Shown here one piece after another: positions 45,001-52,425 of a stretch of 64,000 bases of DNA. Source of the stretch: Terrimonas rubra (GTDB taxonomy: Bacteria > Bacteroidota > Bacteroidia > Chitinophagales > Chitinophagaceae); assembly GCF_042686025.1 (NCBI RefSeq), contig NZ_JBHUOZ010000003.1, forward strand, positions 1,798,001-1,862,000, in the 5' to 3' direction. The position numbers and the translations under genes are program-made. Numbering within the stretch: position 1 is the first letter of the stretch; each line of letters begins with the position of its first letter. The notes under the pieces were generated by a model. The model had not been told where the DNA came from. It saw only the letters and a list, made by a program, of their open reading frames with translations, and made no database searches.

Positions 45001-45486
45001 AATACCATCAGTTATAAAAACTTCGACCTTTCCTTTTTAATAGATGCCCGTGTGGGTGGTATGGGTATATCCTATACACAGGCCATTATGGATGCTTATG
45101 GTGTATCCGAACAATCGGCAAAGGACCGAGACCGCGGAGGTGTGGCCATATATGGAAAAATGTATGCCGATGTCAAAAACTACTATGCTACCATTGGCGG
45201 TGCTTCCGGCGGACAGGTAGGTATGGCCGCTTATTACCAATACAGCGCAACCAATGTGCGGTTACGGGAAGCGGCGCTGGGTTATACCATACCCGGCAGT
45301 TTATTTAACGGACGTATAGACGATATTAAAATAAGTGTGACCGGTCGTAACCTGTTCATGTTCTATAATAAAGCGCCGTTTGATCCGGAATCGGCATCAT
45401 CAACCGGGACTTATTACCAGGGCATTGATTATTTCCGTCAACCCAGTTACCGCAGTTTTGGATTTAGCCTGAGAGCCCGGTTTTAG
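42034..45486 (+). CDS. SusC/RagA TonB-linked outer-membrane transporter with STN domain (PUL B)
   Basis: This 1150-residue protein has a long basic leader before the signal peptide (MKLYVILFFAAITQLNANTTAQ at residue 47, an alternative start at 42172). An STN domain (about 70-135, LRSVMEIVKKQTGYGILYVNN) is followed by a carboxypeptidase-like domain (about 163-240), the TonB plug (about 250-400, VVMRGTKSISGNNNALYVIDGIP) and a barrel ending SLRARF. It is the paralogue of the PUL A SusC and pairs with the SusD at 45580. It is TonB-energised at the outer membrane. Confidence 0.95.
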   Translation: MQIMQKNVKPARTAVSGIFNYAQKWISSTFLTTLIHYRYLKKLKLVMKLYVILFFAAITQLNANTTAQTVTLRVKKMSLRSVMEIVKKQTGYGILYVNNADKEAVPVAVNLSNVPLAFALDEIMKEQALNYQITEKNIIISRKLYLPDKLQLKTEEKQHFFAIVKGRVTDSTGSPISGVSVQVKATTTGQATDETGSFTINAKEGDILVISSVGYITREIKITDVAAFLAITLQSQPREIENIVVTALGIRRAEKALSYHVQEFKGDEVTRNKDANFVNALTGKIAGVTINSSSSGIGGATRVVMRGTKSISGNNNALYVIDGIPIPNINGGTGSTGAFQGAVTGEGISSINPEDIESISVLTGPSAAALYGNQGANGVIMVTTKKGSAGRLKASFSHSTDFFSPFILPRFQNTYGQEDPLQMQSWGRKLSTPSSYKPKDFFQTGFNIFNGISISGGTEKSQTFFSAGSNNAEGIIPKNTFNRYNVYLRQTTQFTERFTADFNAMYVKSDYNNMIAQGQYHNPIVPVYLFPPADDIRKYEIYERYDPDRRIPDQFWPFGNQGLQMQNPYWITHAQSNRQKIDRYMLSAVAKYKLTDWLDITGRVRIDNSAIKGEIKRPAGTDGLFASRLGFYTLSQTSMKNTYADIIASVRHKLSSNLQFNINAGASFVNEKSELTEAGGNLSNLANFYAIENTRSLPRTNFGPIIPHEEQAVFATAEFDYNKWLFLNLTGRNEWSSALAGANTKSYFYPSAGISAVLTDAINIPKNILSFAKLRFSYAEVGNAPQPGLTSLTLPLVQGGANNFSPAPFPEFQAERTRSYELGMELKFLRNKLSFNATVYQSNTYNQLLNYQVTGTLFTNYYYNAGNIANRGIEASLGYNNRFGELGLSSNLIFSLNRNIVKRLSEGYVNPATKEVFGADSIRNGTVGNDLLNILAVGGSMSDLYITQVLREDNQGNLWVNPQTNGIEKVNIPARYIGRTAPDYNIGWSNTISYKNFDLSFLIDARVGGMGISYTQAIMDAYGVSEQSAKDRDRGGVAIYGKMYADVKNYYATIGGASGGQVGMAAYYQYSATNVRLREAALGYTIPGSLFNGRIDDIKISVTGRNLFMFYNKAPFDPESASSTGTYYQGIDYFRQPSYRSFGFSLRARF

Positions 45487-45579
45487 ACCGGCCCGTACTT
45501 CCATTACTATCTATTTTCAAAGCCGGGACAGGAACTGTGAAAAAAATATTACCGGCACAATAATTAAAACTATTGCATC

Positions 45580-47241
45580 ATGTACCAATTCAAATTACTA
45601 TATACCGTTAAAAGGCTTATTGTTTTACTGGCAGTTCTGTTGCTGGGAGCAGCCTGTACCAAACGGTTTGATAAGATCAATACCAATCCTTACCGACCTA
45701 CACCCGATCAGCAAAACCCTGATAACTATTCTACCGGTGCCAACTTTGTGGCTATGATCAATGCAGTTACGCCTGCAGGAGATGCACCAGGTTTGACAGA
45801 TTTTGCTAATAGTTACCAGGTAGCTTTTAACCTGGCAGCAGATTGTTTTTCCGGTTATATGGGCCAGGCCGGAGACTGGAATACAAACAGTAATAACCTT
45901 ACCTATGCCTTTAACACAGGTTGGGTAAATGAACAGTTTAATTTAACGGGTGCTTTAATGCGTGCCTGGAACAGTATTAAATTCTTTACCGACCAGTCAC
46001 AGGATTCCCTGCAATTTTCAGTGGCCGATATTATTAAAGTAACGGGTATTATCCGGACAACCGATAGTTACGGTCCTGTTCCTTACTCCGCTATTATAAC
46101 AGGCACTGCCACTCCTGCTTATGACAGCCAGGAAAGTATTTATGCCTACGCCTTTACCGATCTTATTAAAGCCCGCAATATCTTATTCCGCCTTGGCGCT
46201 TCTGCCGGAAAACCCTTACAGGCCTATGATATGATCTATGAAGGCGATTATTTAAAATGGGCACGTTATGCAAATTCACTCATATTAAGACTGGCCATAC
46301 GCACTGTATATGTGGATGCAGCCAAAGCAAAACAATACGCAGAGGAAGCCGTTGCACACCCGGCAGGGTTATTAACCGGAAGTGCCGATAATGCCGTACA
46401 TAGCTTAAAAGCCGGCAATGGACAATTTAATTTTAATAACCCCCTGGTTACCTTAACACAAAACTACCAGGAAGCCCGTGCAGGCGCTTCCATTGTAAGT
46501 ATACTGACAGGCTACAATGATCCCCGTTTGCGTGCTTATTTTAAAAACTCCACACTGACCGGCCGTACTACAGAAGTGATAGGTGTAAGAAGCGGTATTA
46601 ATATTGTAAGACCCAATTACCAGCCTTTCTCTGAACTGAATGTTACAACCGGTACCCCGCTTCCCTGGATGCGTGTCTCTGAAGTATATTTTTTAAAAGC
46701 AGAAGGCGCAATCCGTGGCTGGGCCATGGGCGGCAATGCCAAAGATCTATATGAGTCCGGTATAAAAGCCGCATTTGAAGAAGCCGGCGTAACAATGCCT
46801 GCTACTTACCTGGCAGACGATGCAGCGCTACCGGTTAAATATGTTGATCCTGCACCGGGAGGAACCAGCACTGATTTAGATTATGCCAGTACCGGAGCTG
46901 TTACCGGTGTTACCAAATGGACCATTAAATGGGATGAGGCGGCCAATTTTCAAACCAAGTTACACCGCATCATCATGCAGAAATGGATCGCCTTATACCT
47001 GAACGGGCCCGAAGGCTGGGCCGAATACCGGCGCACAGGCTTTCCACGCATTTTACCCGTATTGCAAAACAGGAGTTCCGGCAACGTGATTACTTTATTC
47101 CAGGCCCGCCGGCTTCCTTACCCGCAGGCGCAGTATAACCAGAACCCGGTACAGATCATAAAAGGCATTTCCCTGTTGGGAGGACCAGATAACGGTGGCA
47201 CCCGGTTATGGTGGGATAAAAACACCAATATTCCCCGTTAG
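45580..47241 (+). CDS. SusD/RagB-like surface glycan-binding lipoprotein (PUL B)
   Basis: This 553-residue lipoprotein has the signal LIVLLAVLLLGAAC (lipid Cys about residue 26), followed by TKRFDKINTNPYRPTPD. Internal motifs are LRLAIRTVYVDAAKAKQYAE and the end LPYPQAQYNQNPVQIIKGISLLGG with TRLWWDKN, as in the SusD of PUL A. It caps the PUL B SusC, 93 bp downstream of that gene. The predicted site is the cell surface. Confidence 0.94.
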   Translation: MYQFKLLYTVKRLIVLLAVLLLGAACTKRFDKINTNPYRPTPDQQNPDNYSTGANFVAMINAVTPAGDAPGLTDFANSYQVAFNLAADCFSGYMGQAGDWNTNSNNLTYAFNTGWVNEQFNLTGALMRAWNSIKFFTDQSQDSLQFSVADIIKVTGIIRTTDSYGPVPYSAIITGTATPAYDSQESIYAYAFTDLIKARNILFRLGASAGKPLQAYDMIYEGDYLKWARYANSLILRLAIRTVYVDAAKAKQYAEEAVAHPAGLLTGSADNAVHSLKAGNGQFNFNNPLVTLTQNYQEARAGASIVSILTGYNDPRLRAYFKNSTLTGRTTEVIGVRSGINIVRPNYQPFSELNVTTGTPLPWMRVSEVYFLKAEGAIRGWAMGGNAKDLYESGIKAAFEEAGVTMPATYLADDAALPVKYVDPAPGGTSTDLDYASTGAVTGVTKWTIKWDEAANFQTKLHRIIMQKWIALYLNGPEGWAEYRRTGFPRILPVLQNRSSGNVITLFQARRLPYPQAQYNQNPVQIIKGISLLGGPDNGGTRLWWDKNTNIPR

Positions 47242-47277
47242 ACATAATACTCCGGACTTATACAATTAATCAGAAAA

Positions 47278-48414
47278 ATGATACTCATAACTCATACAAC
47301 CAATTTATATAATCGTTGGGGCATCCTCCTGGCAGTAGTGCTGTTTGGCTGGGGCTGTACCAAAAATGATATAAACAATACCGGCATTTTTATCAGTGAT
47401 CCTGATTTAACGGGTAACAATATCCGGAATATGTCTGTTGACCAGAATGGCGGCAGTTATCGTTTAACAGCCAGTGCTTCCATACTGGCAGAAGCTGATA
47501 TTCCTTTGAGCTTTGAGGTGGATACGGCCCTGGTGGATGCTTATAACCAAAAATGGGGCACCGCTTATAAACCACTGCCCCCGAGGTTTTACAGCCTGTC
47601 GTCCACTACCTCCGTTATCCGTAAAGGAAGCAGTATATCCGACTCCGTCAATATACTGGTAAAGCCACTGGATAACAGTGTTTCCGATGGCGACCTGTTT
47701 ATGATACCGGTGACGGTAAATCCACGCGCCGGCAACATTTCTGCAATAGCAGCTTCCCGTGTAGCTTATGTTATTATTAACCGGGTATTGATCAACCCGG
47801 CTTTAGATGTTTCGCGTATCAGTAACCTGGCATTCGATATTCCGGATCCTATAAAAAACCTCACGGCATTTACAGCCGAGTTCCGGGTGAAAGTAACCAA
47901 CAGTTTTTATAATAATATGACGTTGTTCTCTGCCTATCCTTCGGAAATATATTCGCGGTTTGGCGATGTGGTAATAAAACCCAACCAGCTCCAGATCAAA
48001 TATGCCGGCATTCAACCCGCTTCACTCACTGAATTTACCAGCAACCGCTGGTATCATATAGCTTATGTGCTGGATGGTGCCGCCGGTACTTTTAAAATTT
48101 ATGTAGACGGGCGCTTAGATGCCACCACGCCTACACCGGGTAATGTAAGTTTTAACCTGGAGTCCATGTTTTTCGGAGGCAGCGGACGCCATCCCATGCA
48201 TGTACAGGAGTTACGGTTCTGGACCAAAGCAAGGACCCAGGCCGAAATAGCAGGTAGTTTCTGTGCGGTTAACCCCGCTGCACCCGGCTTATATGGTTAT
48301 TGGAAATTTAACGATGGGCAGGGTAACACTGTTGCCGATGCTACCACCAAAGGACATACAGGAAGGTTTACCGGTACCAATGCATGGGTACAAGGTATAC
48401 GGTGCCCGGAATAA
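47278..48414 (+). CDS. DUF1735-LamG surface lipoprotein 1 (PUL B)
   Basis: This 378-residue lipoprotein has the signal WGILLAVVLFGWGC, a DUF1735 module (about 30-165, IPLSFEVDTALVDAYNQKWGTAYKPL) and a LamG/ConA-like domain (about 180-375, SNRWYHIAYVLDGAAGTFKIYVDG, PGLYGYWKFNDGQGNTV). It lies between susD and the GH18 gene, as does its PUL A equivalent, though PUL A has two such genes in a row. Predicted surface glycan-binding protein. Confidence 0.88.
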   Translation: MILITHTTNLYNRWGILLAVVLFGWGCTKNDINNTGIFISDPDLTGNNIRNMSVDQNGGSYRLTASASILAEADIPLSFEVDTALVDAYNQKWGTAYKPLPPRFYSLSSTTSVIRKGSSISDSVNILVKPLDNSVSDGDLFMIPVTVNPRAGNISAIAASRVAYVIINRVLINPALDVSRISNLAFDIPDPIKNLTAFTAEFRVKVTNSFYNNMTLFSAYPSEIYSRFGDVVIKPNQLQIKYAGIQPASLTEFTSNRWYHIAYVLDGAAGTFKIYVDGRLDATTPTPGNVSFNLESMFFGGSGRHPMHVQELRFWTKARTQAEIAGSFCAVNPAAPGLYGYWKFNDGQGNTVADATTKGHTGRFTGTNAWVQGIRCPE

Positions 48415-48443
48415 TTAATTTATCATTTTTAAACAGTATCATC

Positions 48444-49445
48444 ATGAATAAGTTTTTAAATCTTATACCTGTTTTTATAATCATTGTTTTGGTAACGGCC
48501 TGTACAAAACAAAATGAACCTAAAGCATTGGACGTAGACATTCAACTGAAACGTTCCAATGATTACTTTGCCAATCTCAGGGCCTATAAAGCATCGCCAC
48601 ACCAGATATACTTTGGCTGGTTTGGTGGAACAGGAGGCCCGGGGAATCCCAGTTTTGCAGGTATCTACGATGCCATTCCGGACAGCGTTGATATTGTGAG
48701 TCTGTGGGGAGGCTACCCGCCTCTGGGTAGTCATAATCATCAACTTTTGCAAAAAAACCGGTCATTAAAAGGGATAAAGTTTGTTTGGTGCATGTTTGGC
48801 AGTGGGGTTGAAAGTTTGATGAAAAAAAACGACAACACACTCTTCCTGAATGATAAAATGCTGGCCATAGAGAAAGTTGCCAAAGCAATGGCAGATACCA
48901 TCGCTCTCTACCAGTTAGATGGCTTTGACCTGGATTATGAACCCAGCGAAGCTTCAGAAAGGAATGCAATATTTGGTACTTCTTTTGACTCACCTGATGG
49001 TAGCAATCAATATGTATTTAAACTGTTCCAGGAATTAGGAAAATATATGGGACCAAAATCCGGTACTGAAAACTTATTGATCATTGACGGGTACAGTGAA
49101 AAGGGAGTAGAGCCGTATTACAACTATTTTATGCAACAGGCATATAATTCAAGCTCAGGAGCTAACCTGAGTTCAAGACTGTTAACCTATGGGCTTGGCG
49201 AATGCCCACCGGAGAAGTTCGTTCCCTGTGAGAACTTCGAAGACCACTGGCGGTCAGGTGGTGTAAATTTTAGTGATCCTGTACGCGGTACGGTCCCCTC
49301 TTTATTCGGCTTTGCTTACTGGCAACCATCAGGTGGCCGGAAGGGAGGCATCGGTTCCTATCACACCGAATATGAATACGCTTTAACGCCTGACTATTAT
49401 TATACCAGGCGGGCCATCCAGATCATGAATCCCGCAGCAAAATAA
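48444..49445 (+). CDS. GH18 endo-beta-N-acetylglucosaminidase lipoprotein (PUL B)
   Basis: About 333 residues from the ATG at 48444 (MNKFLNLIPVFIIIVLVTAC); the ATG at 48384 overlaps the previous gene and is not chosen. The GH18 motif LDGFDLDYEPSEAS has catalytic Glu166; other conserved parts are YFGWFGGTGG near the N-terminus and FVWCMFGSG. The enzyme is expected to cleave the GlcNAc-beta1,4-GlcNAc core of N-glycans at the cell surface. It is a paralogue of the PUL A GH18. Confidence 0.9.
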   Translation: MNKFLNLIPVFIIIVLVTACTKQNEPKALDVDIQLKRSNDYFANLRAYKASPHQIYFGWFGGTGGPGNPSFAGIYDAIPDSVDIVSLWGGYPPLGSHNHQLLQKNRSLKGIKFVWCMFGSGVESLMKKNDNTLFLNDKMLAIEKVAKAMADTIALYQLDGFDLDYEPSEASERNAIFGTSFDSPDGSNQYVFKLFQELGKYMGPKSGTENLLIIDGYSEKGVEPYYNYFMQQAYNSSSGANLSSRLLTYGLGECPPEKFVPCENFEDHWRSGGVNFSDPVRGTVPSLFGFAYWQPSGGRKGGIGSYHTEYEYALTPDYYYTRRAIQIMNPAAK

Positions 49446-49486
49446 GTCATACCACCAGTAATAAGATAACCAAGCATATTTTTTAT

Positions 49487-50617
49487 ATGAAATACGTAAA
49501 TTATATACCGGTCTTTTTTCTTCTGTTAATATCCATATATGCCTGTAAGAAAAATGACCTCAATAAAAACGTGGTCTACCTTGCTGCAGCAGAGACCAAC
49601 AATGTTACCACACTGACAGTGGAAAATACGGGAGGTGAATTTGTCATACTCTCCAAATCCTCCAAACCGGTATCATCACCGGTAAGCATTAAAGTGATAA
49701 CGGATAATACACTCATTAATGCCTACAACGAGGAGAATAACAAACAATTCTCTCCCCTTCCTGAAAATAGTTATGAGTTGAGCGCCGAAACCCAAACTAT
49801 TGCGGCCGGAACCAATATCTCTGATAAAGTAAGCTTAAAGATCACTTCTGCCGCCGGTTTTGAAGATGGGAAATCCTATATGATACCCGTGCGTATTCAA
49901 TCTGTTTCCGGGGGCAACACATCCGTGCTGGAGGCATCAAAAACCTTGTACATCATTATTAACAAGGTTATTATTGCTACAGTGGCTTCTCTTACCAACA
50001 ATTATCTTAAAGTAGATTTTGCCAAAGGAGGAGACGCCTTAAAATCCCTGACCAACCTGAGTTTAGAGGCCCGGATCATGGTGAATAGCTTCCAGGCCAG
50101 CTCTCCTTTTATCAGTAGTGTTATGGGCATTGAAGAAACCTTTTTATTACGTTTTGGCGATGTAACCGTAAAGCCTAACCAGTTGCAGGTGGCCGGCGGG
50201 CCTACGGCTACCAATGTAAGCACCGAATTTTCAACCGGCACCTGGTACCACCTTGCGGCGGTATATAACGGAAGCCAGTTGAGGGTATATGTGAACGGTG
50301 AATTAGCAGCCACCAAAGATGCGGTGCGCACGGTTGACCTGACCAATACCTGGTCAGACGGGTTCCAGATAGGCCGTTCCGCTAACGGTAGACTGTTAAA
50401 CGGCGCCATCAGTGAAGCAAGGGTTTGGACCAGGGCGCTGACGCAAGCAGAGATCAATAATGGCATGTGTGTGGTTGATCCTGCCAGCAACGGCCTGCTG
50501 GCTTACTGGAAATTCAACGAAAGCACAGGTAATACAGTTACCGATATCAGTGGCCATGGTTATGATGCCATTGCCAACCGGGCCATTACCTGGATTCCGA
50601 ATGTACGTTGTAATTAA
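49487..50617 (+). CDS. DUF1735-LamG surface lipoprotein 2 (PUL B)
   Basis: This 376-residue lipoprotein has the signal YIPVFFLLLISIYAC, a DUF1735 module (about 25-160, VSIKVITDNTLINAYNEENNKQ, SPLPENSYELSAETQTI) and a LamG domain (about 175-370, GTWYHLAAVYNGSQLRVYVNG, LLAYWKFNESTGNTVTD). It sits between GH18 and the F5/8C gene, whereas both PUL A copies precede GH18. Probable surface glycan-binding protein. Confidence 0.88.
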   Translation: MKYVNYIPVFFLLLISIYACKKNDLNKNVVYLAAAETNNVTTLTVENTGGEFVILSKSSKPVSSPVSIKVITDNTLINAYNEENNKQFSPLPENSYELSAETQTIAAGTNISDKVSLKITSAAGFEDGKSYMIPVRIQSVSGGNTSVLEASKTLYIIINKVIIATVASLTNNYLKVDFAKGGDALKSLTNLSLEARIMVNSFQASSPFISSVMGIEETFLLRFGDVTVKPNQLQVAGGPTATNVSTEFSTGTWYHLAAVYNGSQLRVYVNGELAATKDAVRTVDLTNTWSDGFQIGRSANGRLLNGAISEARVWTRALTQAEINNGMCVVDPASNGLLAYWKFNESTGNTVTDISGHGYDAIANRAITWIPNVRCN

Positions 50618-50667
50618 CCGAACCTGACAACCACAAAAAATTTACTTGCTTATATAAAACTATCCTC

Positions 50668-52092
50668 ATGCAACTCATCAAACGTATATATTTACTGGCA
50701 GCAGCCACTTGTTTATTCCTGTTGAACGCCTGTAAAAAAGGCGATTCATTCAATACTTCCGAATTACATGTATATGCAGCACCGGGTACCCTGGCCTATA
50801 ATGTGATACAGGGTAATTTTAATGTGATCGGCACACAGGTAGTTGCCGGGCCCGGTACTTCTTTCCCTGTGTTACTTTCCCGGGCTGTTGACAGGGATAT
50901 ACAGGTAAATGTTTCCATTGATACATCCCTGATACGGGTATATGACAGTATCAATAAACTCACTACCCCTTCTGCAAAGCTACCTGCAGGAGCATTTACC
51001 CTCCGGCAAAACGGTGTAATAACCATACCCGCCGGGCAAACAGCATCGGCTGCTGCCGCACAGGTTGAACTGACAAATGCCGGCCTGCTAACGGCAGGCA
51101 CCAGTTATATTATACCTGTGGTGATCAAAAATGCCAATAATGAAGTGCCGGTAAGTGGCTCCCGGAATATCATTTTTTTAAAGACACAGTTAAAAGTGAT
51201 CAAAGCCGGTATCAGTTCATGGACCAATACCAATACCATCTCACTTGTATTAAATAAAGCAAACAATGTGGTTACCGGCCCCAATGCGCTTTATTTGAAA
51301 GGCAGTTTAAATGAACAGTTAACAGGCAATTCGCAAATAACGGCAGAAGAAGCGCCATCGCTGCTGGCAGCCTATAGCCAGCAAACAGGTAAAAATTATG
51401 TACTGCCGCCGGCCTCTTCTTACCAGTTTCAGAAATCCACGGTGAACATACCTGAAAATATGATGAACAGTGCCGACAGTTTTACGATCAGTTTACCCAA
51501 CCTTCAATTGTTTCAACCAGGAATTGATTACCTGCTACCCGTACAATTAAAAACGGCCAAAAACCAGTCAGTGGATATACCCGCCGATGAAACAAAAAAA
51601 GTAGTATACATTCAGATTTCCGTTTTTGAAAACAATATTGATCCGGCCAATAGTGGCCTTACGGGTACGGCCATAAACCGCACGGCATGGAATGTTTCTG
51701 CCAGTGGCAACTACCCGGGTAATGAGGTAGGCCGTATACTGGATGGTGATAATGGCAGTGCCTGGGATTCGGATGGAAATATGCCTGCCTGGGTGGAACT
51801 GGATATGGGAACAAGCAAAACTGTAAAAGGTTTCCCTATTGTACCCAGCTACGAATATCGTCCGGATGACTTTATTAATATGGAAGTGTATTCCAGTAAT
51901 AACGGCACCACATGGAAACTGGAAGGAAGATATTTTGGTACCGCTACCGGCAGTGGCTCTACCGCCGACAACCCGGACATTAAAACAGTAAGGTTTGTTA
52001 CGCCGGTTACAGCCAGGTATTTCAAATTTAATATCACCAAAACCACCGACGGACGTTATGCGGGTATGGCAGAACTGAATGCAGTAGAATAA
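50668..52092 (+). CDS. Two-module DUF1735 plus F5/8C lipoprotein (PUL B)
   Basis: This 474-residue lipoprotein has the signal LLAAATCLFLLNAC (lipid Cys about residue 22). Two DUF1735-like modules (VLLSRAVDRDIQVNVSID and LLAAYSQQTGKNYVLPPAS) precede a C-terminal F5/8C domain (about 340-474, GDNGSAWDSDGNMPAWVELDMG and YFKFNITKTTDGRYAGMAEL) closely similar to the PUL A protein. It has one module fewer than its counterpart (474 versus 606 residues). It is the last gene of PUL B, followed by the conserved 3' structure. Confidence 0.87.
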   Translation: MQLIKRIYLLAAATCLFLLNACKKGDSFNTSELHVYAAPGTLAYNVIQGNFNVIGTQVVAGPGTSFPVLLSRAVDRDIQVNVSIDTSLIRVYDSINKLTTPSAKLPAGAFTLRQNGVITIPAGQTASAAAAQVELTNAGLLTAGTSYIIPVVIKNANNEVPVSGSRNIIFLKTQLKVIKAGISSWTNTNTISLVLNKANNVVTGPNALYLKGSLNEQLTGNSQITAEEAPSLLAAYSQQTGKNYVLPPASSYQFQKSTVNIPENMMNSADSFTISLPNLQLFQPGIDYLLPVQLKTAKNQSVDIPADETKKVVYIQISVFENNIDPANSGLTGTAINRTAWNVSASGNYPGNEVGRILDGDNGSAWDSDGNMPAWVELDMGTSKTVKGFPIVPSYEYRPDDFINMEVYSSNNGTTWKLEGRYFGTATGSGSTADNPDIKTVRFVTPVTARYFKFNITKTTDGRYAGMAELNAVE

Positions 52093-52153
52093 TTAATCAC
52101 AGGCCGTTAGTGTAACCTCTTTAAAAAACACCAGCATCTTTATCATTTTGTTT

Positions 52154-52247
52154 TAGCCGGCAGGTGAGCTTGTTTTACAGGCTCCCTGTTTATGGCATTG
52201 CAGTTTGCCATCTTTAACAGTCAGGGCGACTTCAGTCGCCTTTTTTT
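52154..52247 (+). ncRNA. Structured 3' region of PUL B (copy of the PUL A structure)
   Basis: A long stem with GAGCTTGT pairing ACAGGCTC (one G-U pair) and outer CAGG/CCTG, then the TGGCA/TGCCA-type hairpin with the word CAGTTTGCCATCTTTAACAG, then the terminator GGCGAC-TTCA-GTCGCC with seven U. Compared with copy A, the terminator stem has a paired G-C to A-T change. Structured 3' UTR or small RNA candidate. Confidence 0.6.
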
Positions 52248-52358
52248 ATACCACATACATCCCTGAATATATTCATTGGTGATCACCTCATGGAACGATG
52301 ATACCGCAGCTATTCAGTAAATAAAATATTGCAATAAATCTATGCGGGGCTTTTACAT

Positions 52359-52392
52359 AAAAAGGTCAGCCGGTAAGCGGCAGACCTTTTTT
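52359..52392 (-). terminator. Terminator of the GH20 gene
   Basis: Stem GGTC-GCCG / CGGC-GACC with an A-A mismatch and a GTAAG loop, flanked by A-run and T-run. It lies 34 bp past the GH20 stop on the minus strand. Confidence 0.85.
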
Positions 52393-52425
52393 AAACCGTA
52401 ATGGTTTATCGTAAACTTATAAATA

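Larger units (their letters stand above)
52093..52425. other. Spacer between PUL B and GH20 with two terminators
   Basis: No gene lies here. The spacer contains the conserved 3' structure (52154-52247), an A+T-rich middle, and the GH20 terminator at 52359-52392. Confidence 0.7.
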
